Counted from the stretch's first letter, positions 23,515 to 33,205 are shown. The stretch is 64,000 nt of DNA from Leuctra nigra (GCA_934045905.1 OW203762.1:806001-870000); one strand, 5' to 3'. The notes: a model not told the origin generated them from the sequence alone. Program-made: numbers and translations.

Positions 23515-24515
23515 GTGTTTTACAAACTAAAAACGATATTTCGCCTTCCATTCGGAAGGCTTCTTCAGGTAATGACAAAATGTTATAAAATGAAAAATTC
23601 AATTGAAACAATCCAAAAAAAACTCAACTGGCTTAGGTATAGGTTTGTAAGAAAAAACCAAACACATTCAAAAAAGAAACTTACAAGGAACAAATAAACC
23701 ATATAAGAAAAAACATTATCATGTTTTAGATCATCAATCGTCTAAACTTTAGTCATCCTTCTTCATCGCTTGCCATCTTCTTCTCACCTGCTCTTCTATC
23801 GTTCCTCTCCAAACGTTGTGAAAGTCATAACTTGGTTGGCTGATGATGTTTATTTTTTCGTTTCTCAAAACCGCCATCGTTGCTGCCTCCTTAAATTGCC
23901 GTTTCTCCCATCGTTCTTCTTTCCACATTCTGCCAGTCTTTTCCCATTCCATGTCGTGATGATTTTCTATTGCATGATCTGCTAAAAGTAAATTCACTTG
24001 TATGTCTGTCGGATAGACTCTTCGGTTTCTTAAATTAGTTTTGTGTTCTCTCATTCTTACCGATACTGGTCTTTTTGTTTCGCCTATGTATACACCTGAA
24101 CATTCACACTCCAAACTATAGACCCTTGCCTTGTCCTCTTGTATATTATTGATTGGTCCATTAGTAGACTCTTTAATGTTTGTCCAGAATTAAATGTGGT
24201 TCTTATGTTAAACTTCTCTAAAACTCTCTTAATGTCATCTGAAATCTTTGGAAAATATTGAAGCGATATAGTATTTATAGGTTCTTCTGTCTGCTTTGAT
24301 CTTGGATTCCTTGTAAATACACGGTTAATAAACCTTTTGGGATATCCATTCATTTCAAATATGTCTTTCAAATATTCTATTTCTAGTGTTCTCTGCTCCA
24401 CATTTGTGCTATGTGTGTTTGCCCTGTTGATCAGACATTTCATAGTTCCTTCTTTAAAGATATTATGGTGGTTAGATAAGTAATGTATGTATTGATTTGT
24501 GATTGCGCCGAGACG
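23515..24515 (-). pseudogene. Penelope-like element, 3' part (RT C-terminus and GIY-YIG endonuclease), frameshifted
   Basis: Penelope-like elements encode a reverse transcriptase fused to a GIY-YIG endonuclease. Here the minus strand reads the end of the RT/thumb (MKCLINRA, then NGYPKRFI, then SLQYFPKISDDIKRVL; about 24510-24110). In another frame follows the endonuclease (CSGVYIGETKRPVSVRMREH; about 24114-23749, stop at 23749). A frameshift lies at about 24110, and the sequence 5' of about 24515 is not element-like, so it is 5'-truncated. The region after the stop (23748-23515) holds a hammerhead-like motif. Confidence 0.8.
23539..23568 (-). ncRNA. Hammerhead-ribozyme-like core in Penelope 3' region
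   Basis: On the minus strand: CTGAAGA (23568-23562), a perfect 7-bp stem GCCTTCC/GGAAGGC with a GAAT loop (23560-23543), then GAAA (23542-23539). This is the conserved core and stem II of a hammerhead. Hammerhead motifs are established in the long-terminal-repeat-like ends of Penelope-like elements. Stems I and III are not certain by eye. Confidence 0.6.
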
Positions 24516-25138
24516 CAGAGAGAAAAAAGGGTTGAATAGCGGACTGTATGAAGAGGGGTTAAGAAAGCAGTAACACTTGCGATTGACGAATGCAGCTCGA
24601 TGTCGGTTGCGGCATGCGTAGAACACGTGGTCTTGATGTAAGGAAGGATGGTACTGCAGTACGTGGAGAGGGTGAGGATTATGATAATGAAAATGATACG
24701 AGTAGAAAGAATCAGAATAGCCACTTGGCTGTATAACTAAACTAACTGAACGAACACGGACTGTCTACATTAAGCAGAATCTGGCACACTGACACTGAAC
24801 CTTCCTCGATGATAGTTCTTGACAAAGTGAAAGAGGGGAAGGTCAAACCAAGTCAAACTGATAAGGGATGATGCTTGGCGGCTTGCCAAGATAATAAACA
24901 AAACCCTGTGCGAACGAAAAACGGCGCGAACAACACCGCTCACCAAAAATGAAGATTTTTCCAAAGAAAACGAAAACAATACGAAACCCCCAAACTGACT
25001 ACACTTCTGTTCCCAACTTATTTTTTTTTTGAATTTTTTGCCAAAATTTCACACAGGGTCTTGCTAGATGCTATGAAATGATATACAATCAATGGAAAAA
25101 AATTATGGTTCCTAGTTTGACCAAAATTTGGTGCCCCA
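24516..25138. other. Gene-free interval
   Basis: Between the Penelope fragment and the piggyBac relic I see no supported gene. Several short open frames are low complexity. A T-run lies at about 25020-25030. Confidence 0.45.
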
Positions 25139-25142
25139 TTAA

Positions 25143-26258
25143 TGGGGCAGTGGGATTGAGAGGCATGGGTGTTTTTATGTTACATAATTTTCAATTTATA
25201 TTAATAGTATTATTGATTTCAACAGTACATATGCTTTTTAATGCTATTATTTCAATAAAGTAAGCTCTGGTTCATTTCAAAGCAAACATTAACAAGAAAT
25301 TATTTTGAAACCATACAAAATAGAGTGAAAAATGAATGATAATATATGAAATGCACCTAGTTTTATCATGTATTATGAATGAAATGCCTCAAAGCAGTTA
25401 GCATGGACACCTACACAACATTTCTTACATTTCTTGAGTGCATTTTGATGGCATTAGCCACCCGAATTTGCGTTACCCTCTTGATAATATGGTCTCTTCC
25501 GTCGAGACGAACCTCGGCTGGAATCCTCTTCTTTGCCTGCCTTGCAGGACCGAGAAACGGCTTAGTTATGTGTATCAGAGGGTTCTTCCCAATACATCAT
25601 GCACCTTGGAACGCTGGGGTATCCATTCAATAGCAATATGGCTAGAAGTACTCAAATTTTATCCGATTTTGTATCGAAAGTCGTTCGATTCTTGCTTTGA
25701 GTATATAAATTCGAGCTACCAACAATAAAGTCAACAACTTCTTCATCGTAAAACATATTGAAAAGCTCTACAGGACCAAAGTCTTGTCTAATCCAGTCAG
25801 GCAAATCCCATGTTCTCTGTTGTTTTTCAACAATATCAACTTTACTCCACTTACGATGCACCTTCGAAGCGACAGTCCGTCGGGGCTGCGGAACAACAAC
25901 GGGAGCAGCCGCTTCTTCTTCATCCTCTTCTTCATCTTCACTCGATGATATATAAAGACTGCCACGAATAACATATATAATACTATCTTCATTTACATCC
26001 CTGTATGTCAATTCGGCCTCCGACAAATGTTGATTCCCGGTGAAGTGAGGCGGAGTCTCCGATTGTGTCGTCTTCGCTGCTACTGTCCTCGTCACTCATC
26101 AAATGATTTTGGGGAGGGCACAATACGACATTATCATCTAATAGTTCTTCATTATTTTCAAGTAAATCAATAATGTTGTTCAAATTTAGGCCATGTAATC
26201 TAAAAAATAAAAAAGTGAGGTTAGATAAACACCCATGGCATTTATTCCCACTGCCCCA
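25143..26258 (-). mobile_element. piggyBac-like element with internally deleted transposase
   Basis: TTAA lies at both edges (25139-25142, 26259-26262). The inverted termini share TGGGGCAGTGGGA and an inner CATGGGTGTTT. On the minus strand the N-terminus has an acidic SDEDSSSEDD stretch (about 26183-25989), a frameshift, NQHLSEAEL, and then WDLPDWIRQDFGP and MFYDEEVVDFIV (to about 25652). The same frame continues through two stops with MMYWEEPSDTHN. It then jumps to the C-terminal cysteine-rich domain (KKCKKCCVGVHANCFEAFH, about 25440-25378, another frame). The catalytic core is missing. It is a pseudogene inside a non-autonomous element. Confidence 0.75.
25378..26185 (-). pseudogene. piggyBac-type transposase remnant (PGBD-like)
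   Basis: This is a DDE transposase of TTAA-targeting elements. The visible order is an acidic N-terminus, the start of the catalytic fold, then the C-terminal Cys/His domain that binds the element end. The DDD catalytic segment is deleted at about 25553. The remnant has at least two stops (near 25652 and 25590) and two frameshifts. It could not make an active enzyme. Confidence 0.7.
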
Positions 26259-26273
26259 TTAATGGGGCAGCAA

Positions 26274-26291
26274 TATATATATATATATATT
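26274..26291. repeat. (TA)n microsatellite
   Basis: A short TA run abuts the piggyBac right end. A longer run is at about 26598-26630. Confidence 0.85.
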
Positions 26292-26570
26292 AAGTAATTC
26301 ATATTCGGTTTTTGCTACGTATTTATTTCAATAGCCGAATTTCAAATAGCCGAATTTCAATAGATAGAACTTTATCTGTTTTTTGATTTTCTGTCATGTT
26401 GACATTTACTGCATTTCCACTTGTATAGAAAGTAGTGTGTTTTGAATTTACTCTTATTTTATTAGTTTGTTTGCTTGAGCCTTGAAAAAGTCTGTCGGAG
26501 GACGGACGAAACGTCGGCTATTGAAATAAATACGTAGCAAAAACCGAATATGAATTACTTAATAAATCAT
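26292..26570. repeat. Inverted-repeat relic of a Penelope-type terminus
   Basis: About 26292-26336 is the reverse complement of about 26516-26568 (contains GGTTTTTGCTACGTATTTAT). In the plus strand at about 26486-26513 there is a strong hairpin (GTCTGTC ggag GACGGAC) followed by GAAACG, as in a hammerhead, but the upstream core reads TTGAAAA instead of CTGANGA. I read it as a decayed hammerhead-bearing end. Confidence 0.45.
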
Positions 26571-26593
26571 GGCTACGAATCTGAAACCATTCA

Positions 26594-26632
<39 letters not shown>

Positions 26633-26715
26633 CTTGACTAAGATTTTCGTGACCGCTTATTAATGAAACAGACATATTTTTCGGTTCTGCCACGATTTAT
26701 TGTTTACATACAACG

Positions 26716-26745
26716 TTTCGATGTGTTTTTACACACCTTCTTCAG
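26716..26745 (-). ncRNA. Hammerhead-ribozyme-like core, Penelope left terminus
   Basis: On the minus strand: CTGAAGA (26745-26739), a 6-bp stem GGTGTG/CACATC with one wobble and an A-rich loop, then GAAA (26719-26716). A flanking TTTAC upstream could pair with GTAAA downstream as stem I. It is identical to the inverted copy at 27694-27723. Confidence 0.55.
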
Positions 26746-26819
26746 GTAAATTGACATTTGAAGATAACAAAGTTTTGAAAGACAAAATATTTAACAATTA
26801 ATAAGCAACAGGTATAAAA

Positions 26820-27484
26820 TCACTGCTTCTTGGATTTGATGGAACTTGTCATGGATCTTGTAACTCGTACCTTTGGAGACTCTGGTTCTCGCTGCAGAGT
26901 GGCAACTTTGTCAACTGGTGGTTTTGACAGTGTTTCGACAATGGATGTTGCATTGGACACATTTGATTGGTCTAATCTTTGATTGGGGATAATACGAATC
27001 ATGGAACCTAGAGACTTCCAAGTATCGGAGAGTTTTTGGCTCTCTAATTGTTTGTTGAGACAAAATGTTGGTCTTTTTTCTATTTCTATGGCCTCTCTGA
27101 TGAGACGAGGCAAAAGTTTCTCCGATCTTGCTATAATCTTAGTTCCCTCGTAATCGATGTTATGCCCTGACTCCCTTACATGTTGTGCTAAGGCTGAGGT
27201 GTTTTTGTCCTGAAAAACGTCTAGCCGATGTTCTTGTATGCGTTGTGATACATTTCTGTTTGTCTGGCCGATATAGCACTTATCACATCCCTCACATGGT
27301 ACTTCGTAAACACCCCAGCCCTCAAGGAATACTTTGTCTTTGACGTTTCCAAGTACATCTCCTAGTTTTCTATCGGTATCGAAAATTGTTCTTATATTTT
27401 CTTTTGCCAACATTTTGGAAATACGGTCAGTAATGCCACTGACGTATGGCAGGAAGGCTCTTGGATACCTGTTCTGTTGTGTCC
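26820..27484 (-). pseudogene. Penelope-like GIY-YIG endonuclease region, 5'-truncated
   Basis: The protein carries the linker from the RT (RAFLPYVSGITDRISKML, then NIRTIFDTDRKLGDVLG) and the endonuclease: GVYEVPCEGCDKCYIGQTNR with the catalytic-type arginine/histidine block QRIQEHR, then HVRESGH and AIEIEK. The reading frame is open to the stop at 26820. The open frame extends to 27566, but those first 30 or so codons are antisense to the element's own C-terminus in the inverted arm and are not authentic. RT is absent, so it cannot retrotranspose alone. Confidence 0.8.
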
Positions 27485-27693
27485 AATGCAACATCCATTG
27501 TCGAAACACTGTCAAAACCACCAGTTGACAAAGTTGCCACTCTGCAGCGAGAACCAGAGTCTCCAAAGGTACGAGTTACAAGATCCATGACAAGTTCCAT
27601 CAAATCCAAGAAGCAGTGATTTTATACCTGTTGCTTATTAATTGTTAAATATTTTGTCTTTCAAAACTTTGTTATTTTCAAATGTCAATTTAC

Positions 27694-27723
27694 CTGAAGA
27701 AGGTGTGTAAAAACACATCGAAA
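27694..27723 (+). ncRNA. Hammerhead-ribozyme-like core, Penelope right terminus
   Basis: This is the inverted partner of the motif at 26716-26745, with the same core (CTGAAGA, 6-bp stem II, GAAA). The two arms would place ribozyme-like sequences in opposite strands. Confidence 0.55.
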
Positions 27724-27774
27724 CGTTGTATGTAAACAATAAATCGTGGCAGAACCGAAAAATATGTCTGTTTC

Positions 27775-28100
27775 ATATATATATGCATAAGTATTTTATG
27801 TAATTCTGTGTCAAAAAAGCAGAAGAAACATTTGCACATGTACTTTCGTAACTAAGCTTCGTAATAAATGCATTTACCAGTTTCTATTGATTGTAATATT
27901 GATAAAATAACTCACCTTGTGCGAGTTGACATGGTGCAAATTTTAAGCATTTTTATCGAAGCATCTGTAAAAAGCTGTGGAATCCCAGGAAGGCCAACTT
28001 ATGAATTCTCAACCTCGTGTTACCATCCTACTAGAGAAAAAAGTCTTGCATACCGCCAAGAATTCAAACTTAGGTTCAATAAAAATATTATATAAACCGC
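27775..28100. other. Unassigned interval with a plus-strand open frame
   Basis: An open frame at 27868-28095 (75 codons) is not recognisable. The interval ends at a third copy of the palindromic TTAA motif (about 28100-28122), which matches the terminus of the piggyBac-like element. Confidence 0.35.
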
Positions 28101-28123
28101 CCCATTAATGGGGCAGTGGGATT
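28101..28123 (+). repeat. Isolated piggyBac-like terminus with palindromic TTAA site
   Basis: It contains CCCCATTAATGGGG followed by CAGTGGGA, exactly as at the left end (25135) and, inverted, at the right end (26250-26270) of the piggyBac-like element. No matching second end is obvious, so it may be a solo terminus or one end of a larger deleted element. Confidence 0.5.
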
Positions 28124-29332
28124 AAATGGGTTAGCAGGGGGCAGTAACACAAGTTTACTGACTGGGCGCACGAAAGTGCCGTGCGAAGTTTGAATGAAGA
28201 CTACGCGAACGACACCGTCACGGCCGGGCATAAGACTGATGACGCGGCCAATAGGCCAAGACATGGGGTTGGATGAAGCGTCTCGGAAGTACACGACGTC
28301 ACCGACGCTGAGATTGGGGCAACCACGTCGCCACTTGCCGCGTTGCATTTGTGTGTGCAAATATTAAGTGTGCCAGCGGGACCAAAATGTTTGGTGAAGT
28401 TGGCGAACATGTTGCCACCGAGATAAGCGGGAAGCTCGGTCCATCTTGACGGGTTCAGGGGGAACGAGCAGCGGCGTTCCGACGAGGAAGTGTCCTGGGC
28501 TAAGATAGGACGGAGTTTCTTCTGGATCTGACGCAAGAGCGCAGAGAGGGCGGCTGTTAAGCACCGCTTCGATGCGGCAAAACAACGTGGCATACTCTTC
28601 ATGTGTGTGCGGGGTGTCCGCGATGAGCCGGTACAAGAGGGTTTTAGCTGATTTCACGCCTGCTTCCCAGATGCCACCGAAGTTCGGGGCATAAGGCGGC
28701 GTGAAATGCCACCGAACTCGACGAGTAGAGAGATTGTCTGCTATAGCGGGGCAAACTTGATCAAGAAACTCCGAGATCTCGTGGATCTGCCGGGCGGCGC
28801 CGACGAAGTTCCTTCCGTTGTCGGAATAGATGTCTGAAGGCAATCCTCTTCGGGCTAGTAGACGGTCCAAACAGGCGAGGAATGAGTCGGTGGAGAGATT
28901 AGAAGCAAATTCAAGATGTATGGCTTTTGTGGCCATGCACACGAACACGCACAGATAACCCTTGGTGACTGGGGCGTTTCGTCGGGACGAAGTCTTCACG
29001 CTGAACGGGCCGGCGTAGTCGGTGCCCACATGAAGAAAGGCTCTGGAGGCTTGCACCCGAGCTGATGGCAGATCAGCCATTACGGATTGGGGCGTGTGAG
29101 CGCGGAACTTGAAGCACGTGAGGCAGCGATGTATCTGTTGACGAAGTAAGCCGCGGAGAGACATAATCCAGAAGGTTGGCTGAATTAGGGCTTGTATGGT
29201 GCGAGGACCGGCGTGAAGAGAGCGCTTATGATACTCATCACAGATGAGTGTCGATAAGTGTGCTTCTTTAGGGAGCAGTAGAGGGTGACGAGCATTCTTC
29301 GGAATAGCGAAATGACGGAGGCGACCGCCCAC
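28106..29332 (-). pseudogene. BEL/Pao retrotransposon pol fragment (integrase and C-terminus)
   Basis: BEL/Pao integrase inserts the LTR-retrotransposon cDNA. The minus strand starts GGRLRHFAIP and then has LLPKEAHLSTLI, the zinc-binding half with LHAG and CLTCFKFR, MADLPSARV, and the catalytic core: GTDYAGPF (first Asp), YSDNGRNFVGA (second Asp) and GGIWEAGVKSAK (Glu). The C-terminal GDVVYFRD/PIGRV/RPVSKL block follows. One in-frame stop (about 28361-28363, after WSRWHT) interrupts the otherwise open frame. Gag, protease, RT and LTRs are absent. It is joined head-on to a Penelope fragment at 29332 and runs into a TTAA terminus at 28106. GC-rich relative to its surroundings. Confidence 0.85.
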
Positions 29333-30160
29333 CTTGACTCGATTTCGACTGCCTCTCGGATGGTGCGGACGGCGTAGTGCTCGACGGAGGCGAGTGGCTT
29401 CATCGCCTCGAAATCGATTGAGTGTCCGGTTTCCTCAACGTGCTGGGCGAGGGACGATGTGCTGTCCATCCTTCTGACGGCTCGCTGATGCTCCTTCCGC
29501 CGTGTAGACATCTGCCGCTTGGTCTGGCCGATGTAGGTGCGGCTGCAGTCCGAGCAGGGGATCTCGTAGACGCCTCTCTGCTCGAGGTGGATCTTGTCTT
29601 TGGCACTGCCCAGGAGCTCGGAGATCTTCTGGTCGGTGTTGAAGACCGTCTTGATGTCGTGCTCTGCCAGGAGTCGGCCGATCCAGTCGGTGGTGCCCTT
29701 GACATAGGGCAGGAAGGCCAGCATCGGGCGCCGCTCGTCCTCTCCCCCGGTCTCTTGGGGGGCGGCCTCCGTTGACTTCGGGACCCGGTTCCCTGCCTTC
29801 TCGAAGACTCGGTTAGGGTAGCCGTTGTCAAGTAGAGACTGCCGGAGAGTCCTGGCCTCGGCGTCGATGTGGTCCGCGTCGGCGATGCGCTGGGAGCGGG
29901 TGGCCAAAGGTTTGGCGACTGCGCGGAGCTGGGCCGGATGGTGGTGTGATGCCGCGTTCAGGTACCGGTTGGTGTTGGTCGGCTTCCTGTAGACGGTGTG
30001 TCCGAGACTGCCGTCATGGTTCTTGATGACGAGGCAGTCGAGGAAGGGGAGCTGTCCACCGGACTCCGTCTCGTGGGTGAACTGGATGTTCGGGTGCACG
30101 GAGTTGAGATGTGCCAAGAATGGACCTGGATCTGGAACTAGTTCCTTTTTTTGAGGAACT
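29333..30160 (-). pseudogene. Penelope-like element fragment (RT C-terminus and GIY-YIG endonuclease)
   Basis: The minus strand reads the end of a Penelope RT (FLAHLNSVHPNIQFTHE, LPFLDCLV, HTVYRKPTNTNRYLNAASHH) and DNGYPNRVF. It continues with PMLAFLPYVKGTTDWIGR and the endonuclease (GVYEIPCSDCSRTYIGQTKR, RRKEHQRAV, SLAQHVEETGHSIDF), ending at RTIREAVEIESR at about 29340. The frame is intact but lacks the RT catalytic part, and its 3' end is replaced by BEL/Pao sequence. It is GC-rich and is a different lineage from the other two Penelope pieces. Inactive fragment. Confidence 0.8.
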
Positions 30161-30324
30161 AACCCAACACAGCTTTTTAGTGATAGTCTCACCATGGATT
30201 ATACCTCAATTTCCTCCGCCAGCAGTTTGAAAACGTACCAAAGATCACGAGAGGGGTTTATTGCAGAATATGTATATATAATTTTATATTACTTAGGGGT
30301 GTTTTTTAAATTAGGGGATGTTTG

Positions 30325-31565
30325 CAGACCTAGTAATGGAGCGTTTTTGTGTGGTTTCTTGTTTCGTGTTGTTCTTGTTTCTTGTTGAACCACCAATATT
30401 TACAAATTAACTGAATTTTAAATAATTAAATAAGTTTAACAGAAGAAAAGTTGTAAACACCTAATACACTGAGCATTAGTAATGGACCCATTTTGTGTGG
30501 TTTCTTGTTTAGTATCTATGAGCCACAATGATTGACAAATTATCTTAATTTTAAATAATTGAATAATTCTGACAAATTTAAATCTGTAATACACCGAGCA
30601 ATGGAGCCTTTTTGTGTAATTTCTAGAATAAGTAATTAAGCCACCAAGATTATGTTGATTAGCTAGATCACGAAATTGTTCTATTTCAGCAACCTGTAGT
30701 ACAACGTATACTGACAAATCATTTTCTTATCCATCTGAACAGTTAATACACCAAATAATGGAGCCTTTTTGTGTGGTTTCTTGTTTAGTAACTGTGTTAA
30801 GGATTGACAAATTAACATATTTATATCACTAAATAATTTTGACAAATAAATTCTATGGAAACTTAATTCACTGGGGAATGGAGTCAATTGTGTGGTGGTT
30901 TCTTTTTTAGAAACTGAGCCAAAGATTGACCAATTAACACATTCTTCATAAAAACTAGGTATTAATTTGGATAAATAAAACGTTGTGAAAACCTAATACA
31001 CCGGGTAATGGAGCATCTTTTGTGGTTTTTTGTTTAGTAACCGAGCCAAAGATTTACAATGAAACATAATTCTAATAATTAAATAATTTTTACAAATTAA
31101 AATATTTGAACAGGTAATTCACCGAGTAATGGAGCCTTTTTGTGTGGTTTCTTGTTTAGAAACTGAGCCAAAGATTTACAAATAATCATATTAATATCAA
31201 CTTAATAATTTTGACAAATAAAATGTTGTGAACACCTAATACACCGGGTAATGGAGCCTTTTTGTGTGGTTTTTTCATTCTAGTTAAGTAACTGAGCAAA
31301 AGAATCACAAATTAACATAATTATAATAATTAAATAAGTTTTACACATACAATGTTGTGAATGTGTACACCTATAATTACACCGGGTAATGGAGCCTTTT
31401 TGTGTGATTTCTTATTTAGTAACTGAGCCACCAAGATTGACAAATTAACATAAATATAACAATAAAATATTTTTTAAAAATTAAAAGTTGTGAACACCTA
31501 ATACACCGACTAATTGAGCTTTCTTCTGGTTTAGTAACTGAGCCTTCAAAGTTCTGTTCTGACCA
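30325..31565 (+). repeat. Satellite-like array, about 122-bp units
   Basis: About ten diverged units recur with AATGGAGCCTTTTTGTGTGG near 30330, 30477, 30597, 30757, 30877, 31003, 31125, 31248, 31387 and 31510. Spacing is mostly 120-126 bp, with some units stretched to 139-158. Each unit also has AACACCTAATACACC just before the word. The array is non-coding. Confidence 0.9.
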
Positions 31566-31587
31566 CGAATTGTTCTATTATTTATAC

Positions 31588-31923
31588 CACCCCCTGACCT
31601 GGGATCATCCCACCCCCTGACCTGGGATCATCCCACCCCCTGACCTGGGATCATCCCACCCCCTGACCTGGGATCATCCCACCCCCTGACCTGGGATCAT
31701 CCCACCCCCTGACCTGGGATCATCCCACCCCCTGACCTGGGATCATCCCACCCCCTGACCTGGGATCATCCCACCCCCTGACCTGGGATCATCCCACCCC
31801 CTGACCTGGGATCATCCCACCCCCTGACCTGGGATCATCCCACCCCCTGACCTGGGATCATCCCACCCCCTGACCTGGGATCATCCCACCCCCTGACCTG
31901 GGATCATCCCACCCCCTGACCCG
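31588..31923 (+). repeat. 23-bp minisatellite, about 14.6 copies
   Basis: Nearly perfect 23-bp units contain CCCCCTGACCTGGGATCAT; the GGGATCATCCC portion is self-complementary. The last unit differs (CCTGACCCGACAACAG) and leads into a sequence that also occurs once, inverted, at 60187-60246 as the 3' end of a LINE. The array therefore grew inside a LINE 3' end. Confidence 0.95.
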
Positions 31924-31975
31924 ACAACAGTTGGAAGCAGGGTCGCGATATTTATTTATTATTTATTTATAGCAA
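31924..31975 (+). mobile_element. LINE 3' terminus with TATT-type tail
   Basis: CGACAACAGTTGGAAGCAGG and the following TATTTATTTATT match, inverted, the 3' end of the LINE fragment at 60187-60714. No coding part remains here. Confidence 0.6.
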
Positions 31976-31978
31976 CCT

Positions 31979-32215
31979 TCAACGTGTATTGTCAAATCAA
32001 TATTATATTCCATTTAAGTATAATATTAAAAGTGTAGCTATGTAAGCGTTGAATGCATATCGGATTATCATTTTGCACATTTATCTATGAACGCCAAAAG
32101 GAAGGTAGTAAATTGAAAAAAATAAAAAATATTAGCCCCTTGTGGGAATCGAACTCACGACCCCATACGACCCTTGCACTTGCCTAAGGTGAATGAGCTA
32201 GTGAGACGAACTATG
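31979..32215 (-). mobile_element. tRNA-derived SINE, copy 3
   Basis: On the minus strand the head has TAGCTCATTC (A box) and GTTCGATTCCC (B box, about 32146-32156), followed by a body that includes GATAATCCGATATGCATTC. The body aligns with copy 2 at 32401-32600. Confidence 0.6.
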
Positions 32216-32400
32216 TTCGCAGCAGCTGTGCTACTACCTACCCTTATTTAATATTATCCATTTAGGCTTTGACTTCAGTGGTGGATTAAGCATTGTTCTC
32301 CTAGTCCAAGGCTAGTCCCCCAATGTTATTGATATTCAAATGGCCATGTAGCTATGTAGGTACTAGTGACTTGTGATATTAAATAATTTGATTAGCATGA

Positions 32401-32665
32401 CCACGAATTGTTTTATTACACAACTGTACATACAACGTGTATTGAAAAATCAGTCACTATTAGAGTCCAATAAGTATAATATTAAAAAGAGTAGCTATGT
32501 AATCGTTGAATGTGTATCGGATTATCATTTTGAATATATATTCAAGAAGGTAATAAAAAAAGTATATAAAATAATAAAAAATAAACATTTGTTACGGGGA
32601 TCGAACCCTCCGACGCCGTGTTCGACATCACTTGCCTCATGTGACTGAGCCAATACGCCACACAG
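32401..32665 (-). mobile_element. tRNA-derived SINE, copy 2
   Basis: The minus-strand head has TGGCTCAGTCACATGAG (A box) and GGTTCGATCCC (B box, about 32599-32609), then a body matching copy 3. The body reads GATAATCCGATACACATTC. Heads are more alike in box spacing than in sequence. Confidence 0.6.
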
Positions 32666-32689
32666 AAATCATAGCTGTTGTTTAGTGTA

Positions 32690-32880
32690 TCAATGAAAAA
32701 GTGCGGAACGTAAAAATTGATAATTTCTCCACTTCCGTTTTGAAATTTCTGTTTTTTCTTGAAGTGGAGTGTCTAGCAGTACATTGTCTTTAATGTTGCC
32801 AAATTTCAAAACTCTCGGTGGACCCGTTTGAATTTTAAAACTATAAAATTTAAAATTGTGATAACTTCACTTCCGGTTAA
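32690..32880 (-). repeat. Dispersed repeat, inverted partner of 22895-23110
   Basis: It matches the reverse complement of 22895-23110, again directly beside a tRNA-like SINE. The conserved adjacency in both places suggests one composite element. Confidence 0.6.
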
Positions 32881-32997
32881 AATATTTTATCGATTTTTGC
32901 AAAAGGGAGCATCCGGAATAGGTTCTATGATTCTGACAAATTTCAACTCGCTAGAGCGAACGATGCGACCTGTAGATGCGAGCAATCATACCGTGGG

Positions 32998-33034
32998 CAG
33001 TAGCCAGTAGCCAGCCAGTAGCCAGCCAGTAGCT
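32998..33034 (+). repeat. Short CAGTAGCCAGC tandem repeat
   Basis: Four units of CAGTAGC(CAGC) lie in tandem, just before the repeat shared with 20258-20425. Confidence 0.85.
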
Positions 33035-33044
33035 GAAAAGAAAT

Positions 33045-33205
33045 CACGCATGATTCAGGCCCAATTTTCACCCTTCAGGGATGATCGCAGCTCTTTGAAA
33101 TTTGGTATGTGTTGTCACGTGGCTACATATACCCGAGAACCATGGTTTTTCAACTTCCATCTCAATCTGCATGAATGCGAGCTGACACCCCGAAATCACC
33201 ACTTA
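33045..33205 (-). repeat. Dispersed repeat, inverted partner of 20258-20425
   Basis: This is the reverse complement of the repeat at 20258-20425, including CCATGGTTTTCAACTTCCAT on the minus strand with small differences. The family is unassigned. Confidence 0.6.

Larger units (their letters stand above)
26662..27774 (-). mobile_element. Penelope-like element flanked by inverted terminal copies
   Basis: About 300 bp at 26662-26961 is the reverse complement of about 27484-27774. The pair forms head-to-head ends around a 5'-truncated coding region. Inverted or tandem end duplications are typical of Penelope-like insertions. Each end carries a hammerhead-like core (26716-26745 minus, 27694-27723 plus). 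Confidence 0.8.

Noticed and set aside
31588..31923. A possible CRISPR array
   Set aside because: The 23-bp units are contiguous with no unique spacers, the sequence is eukaryotic and no cas gene is present. It is a minisatellite.
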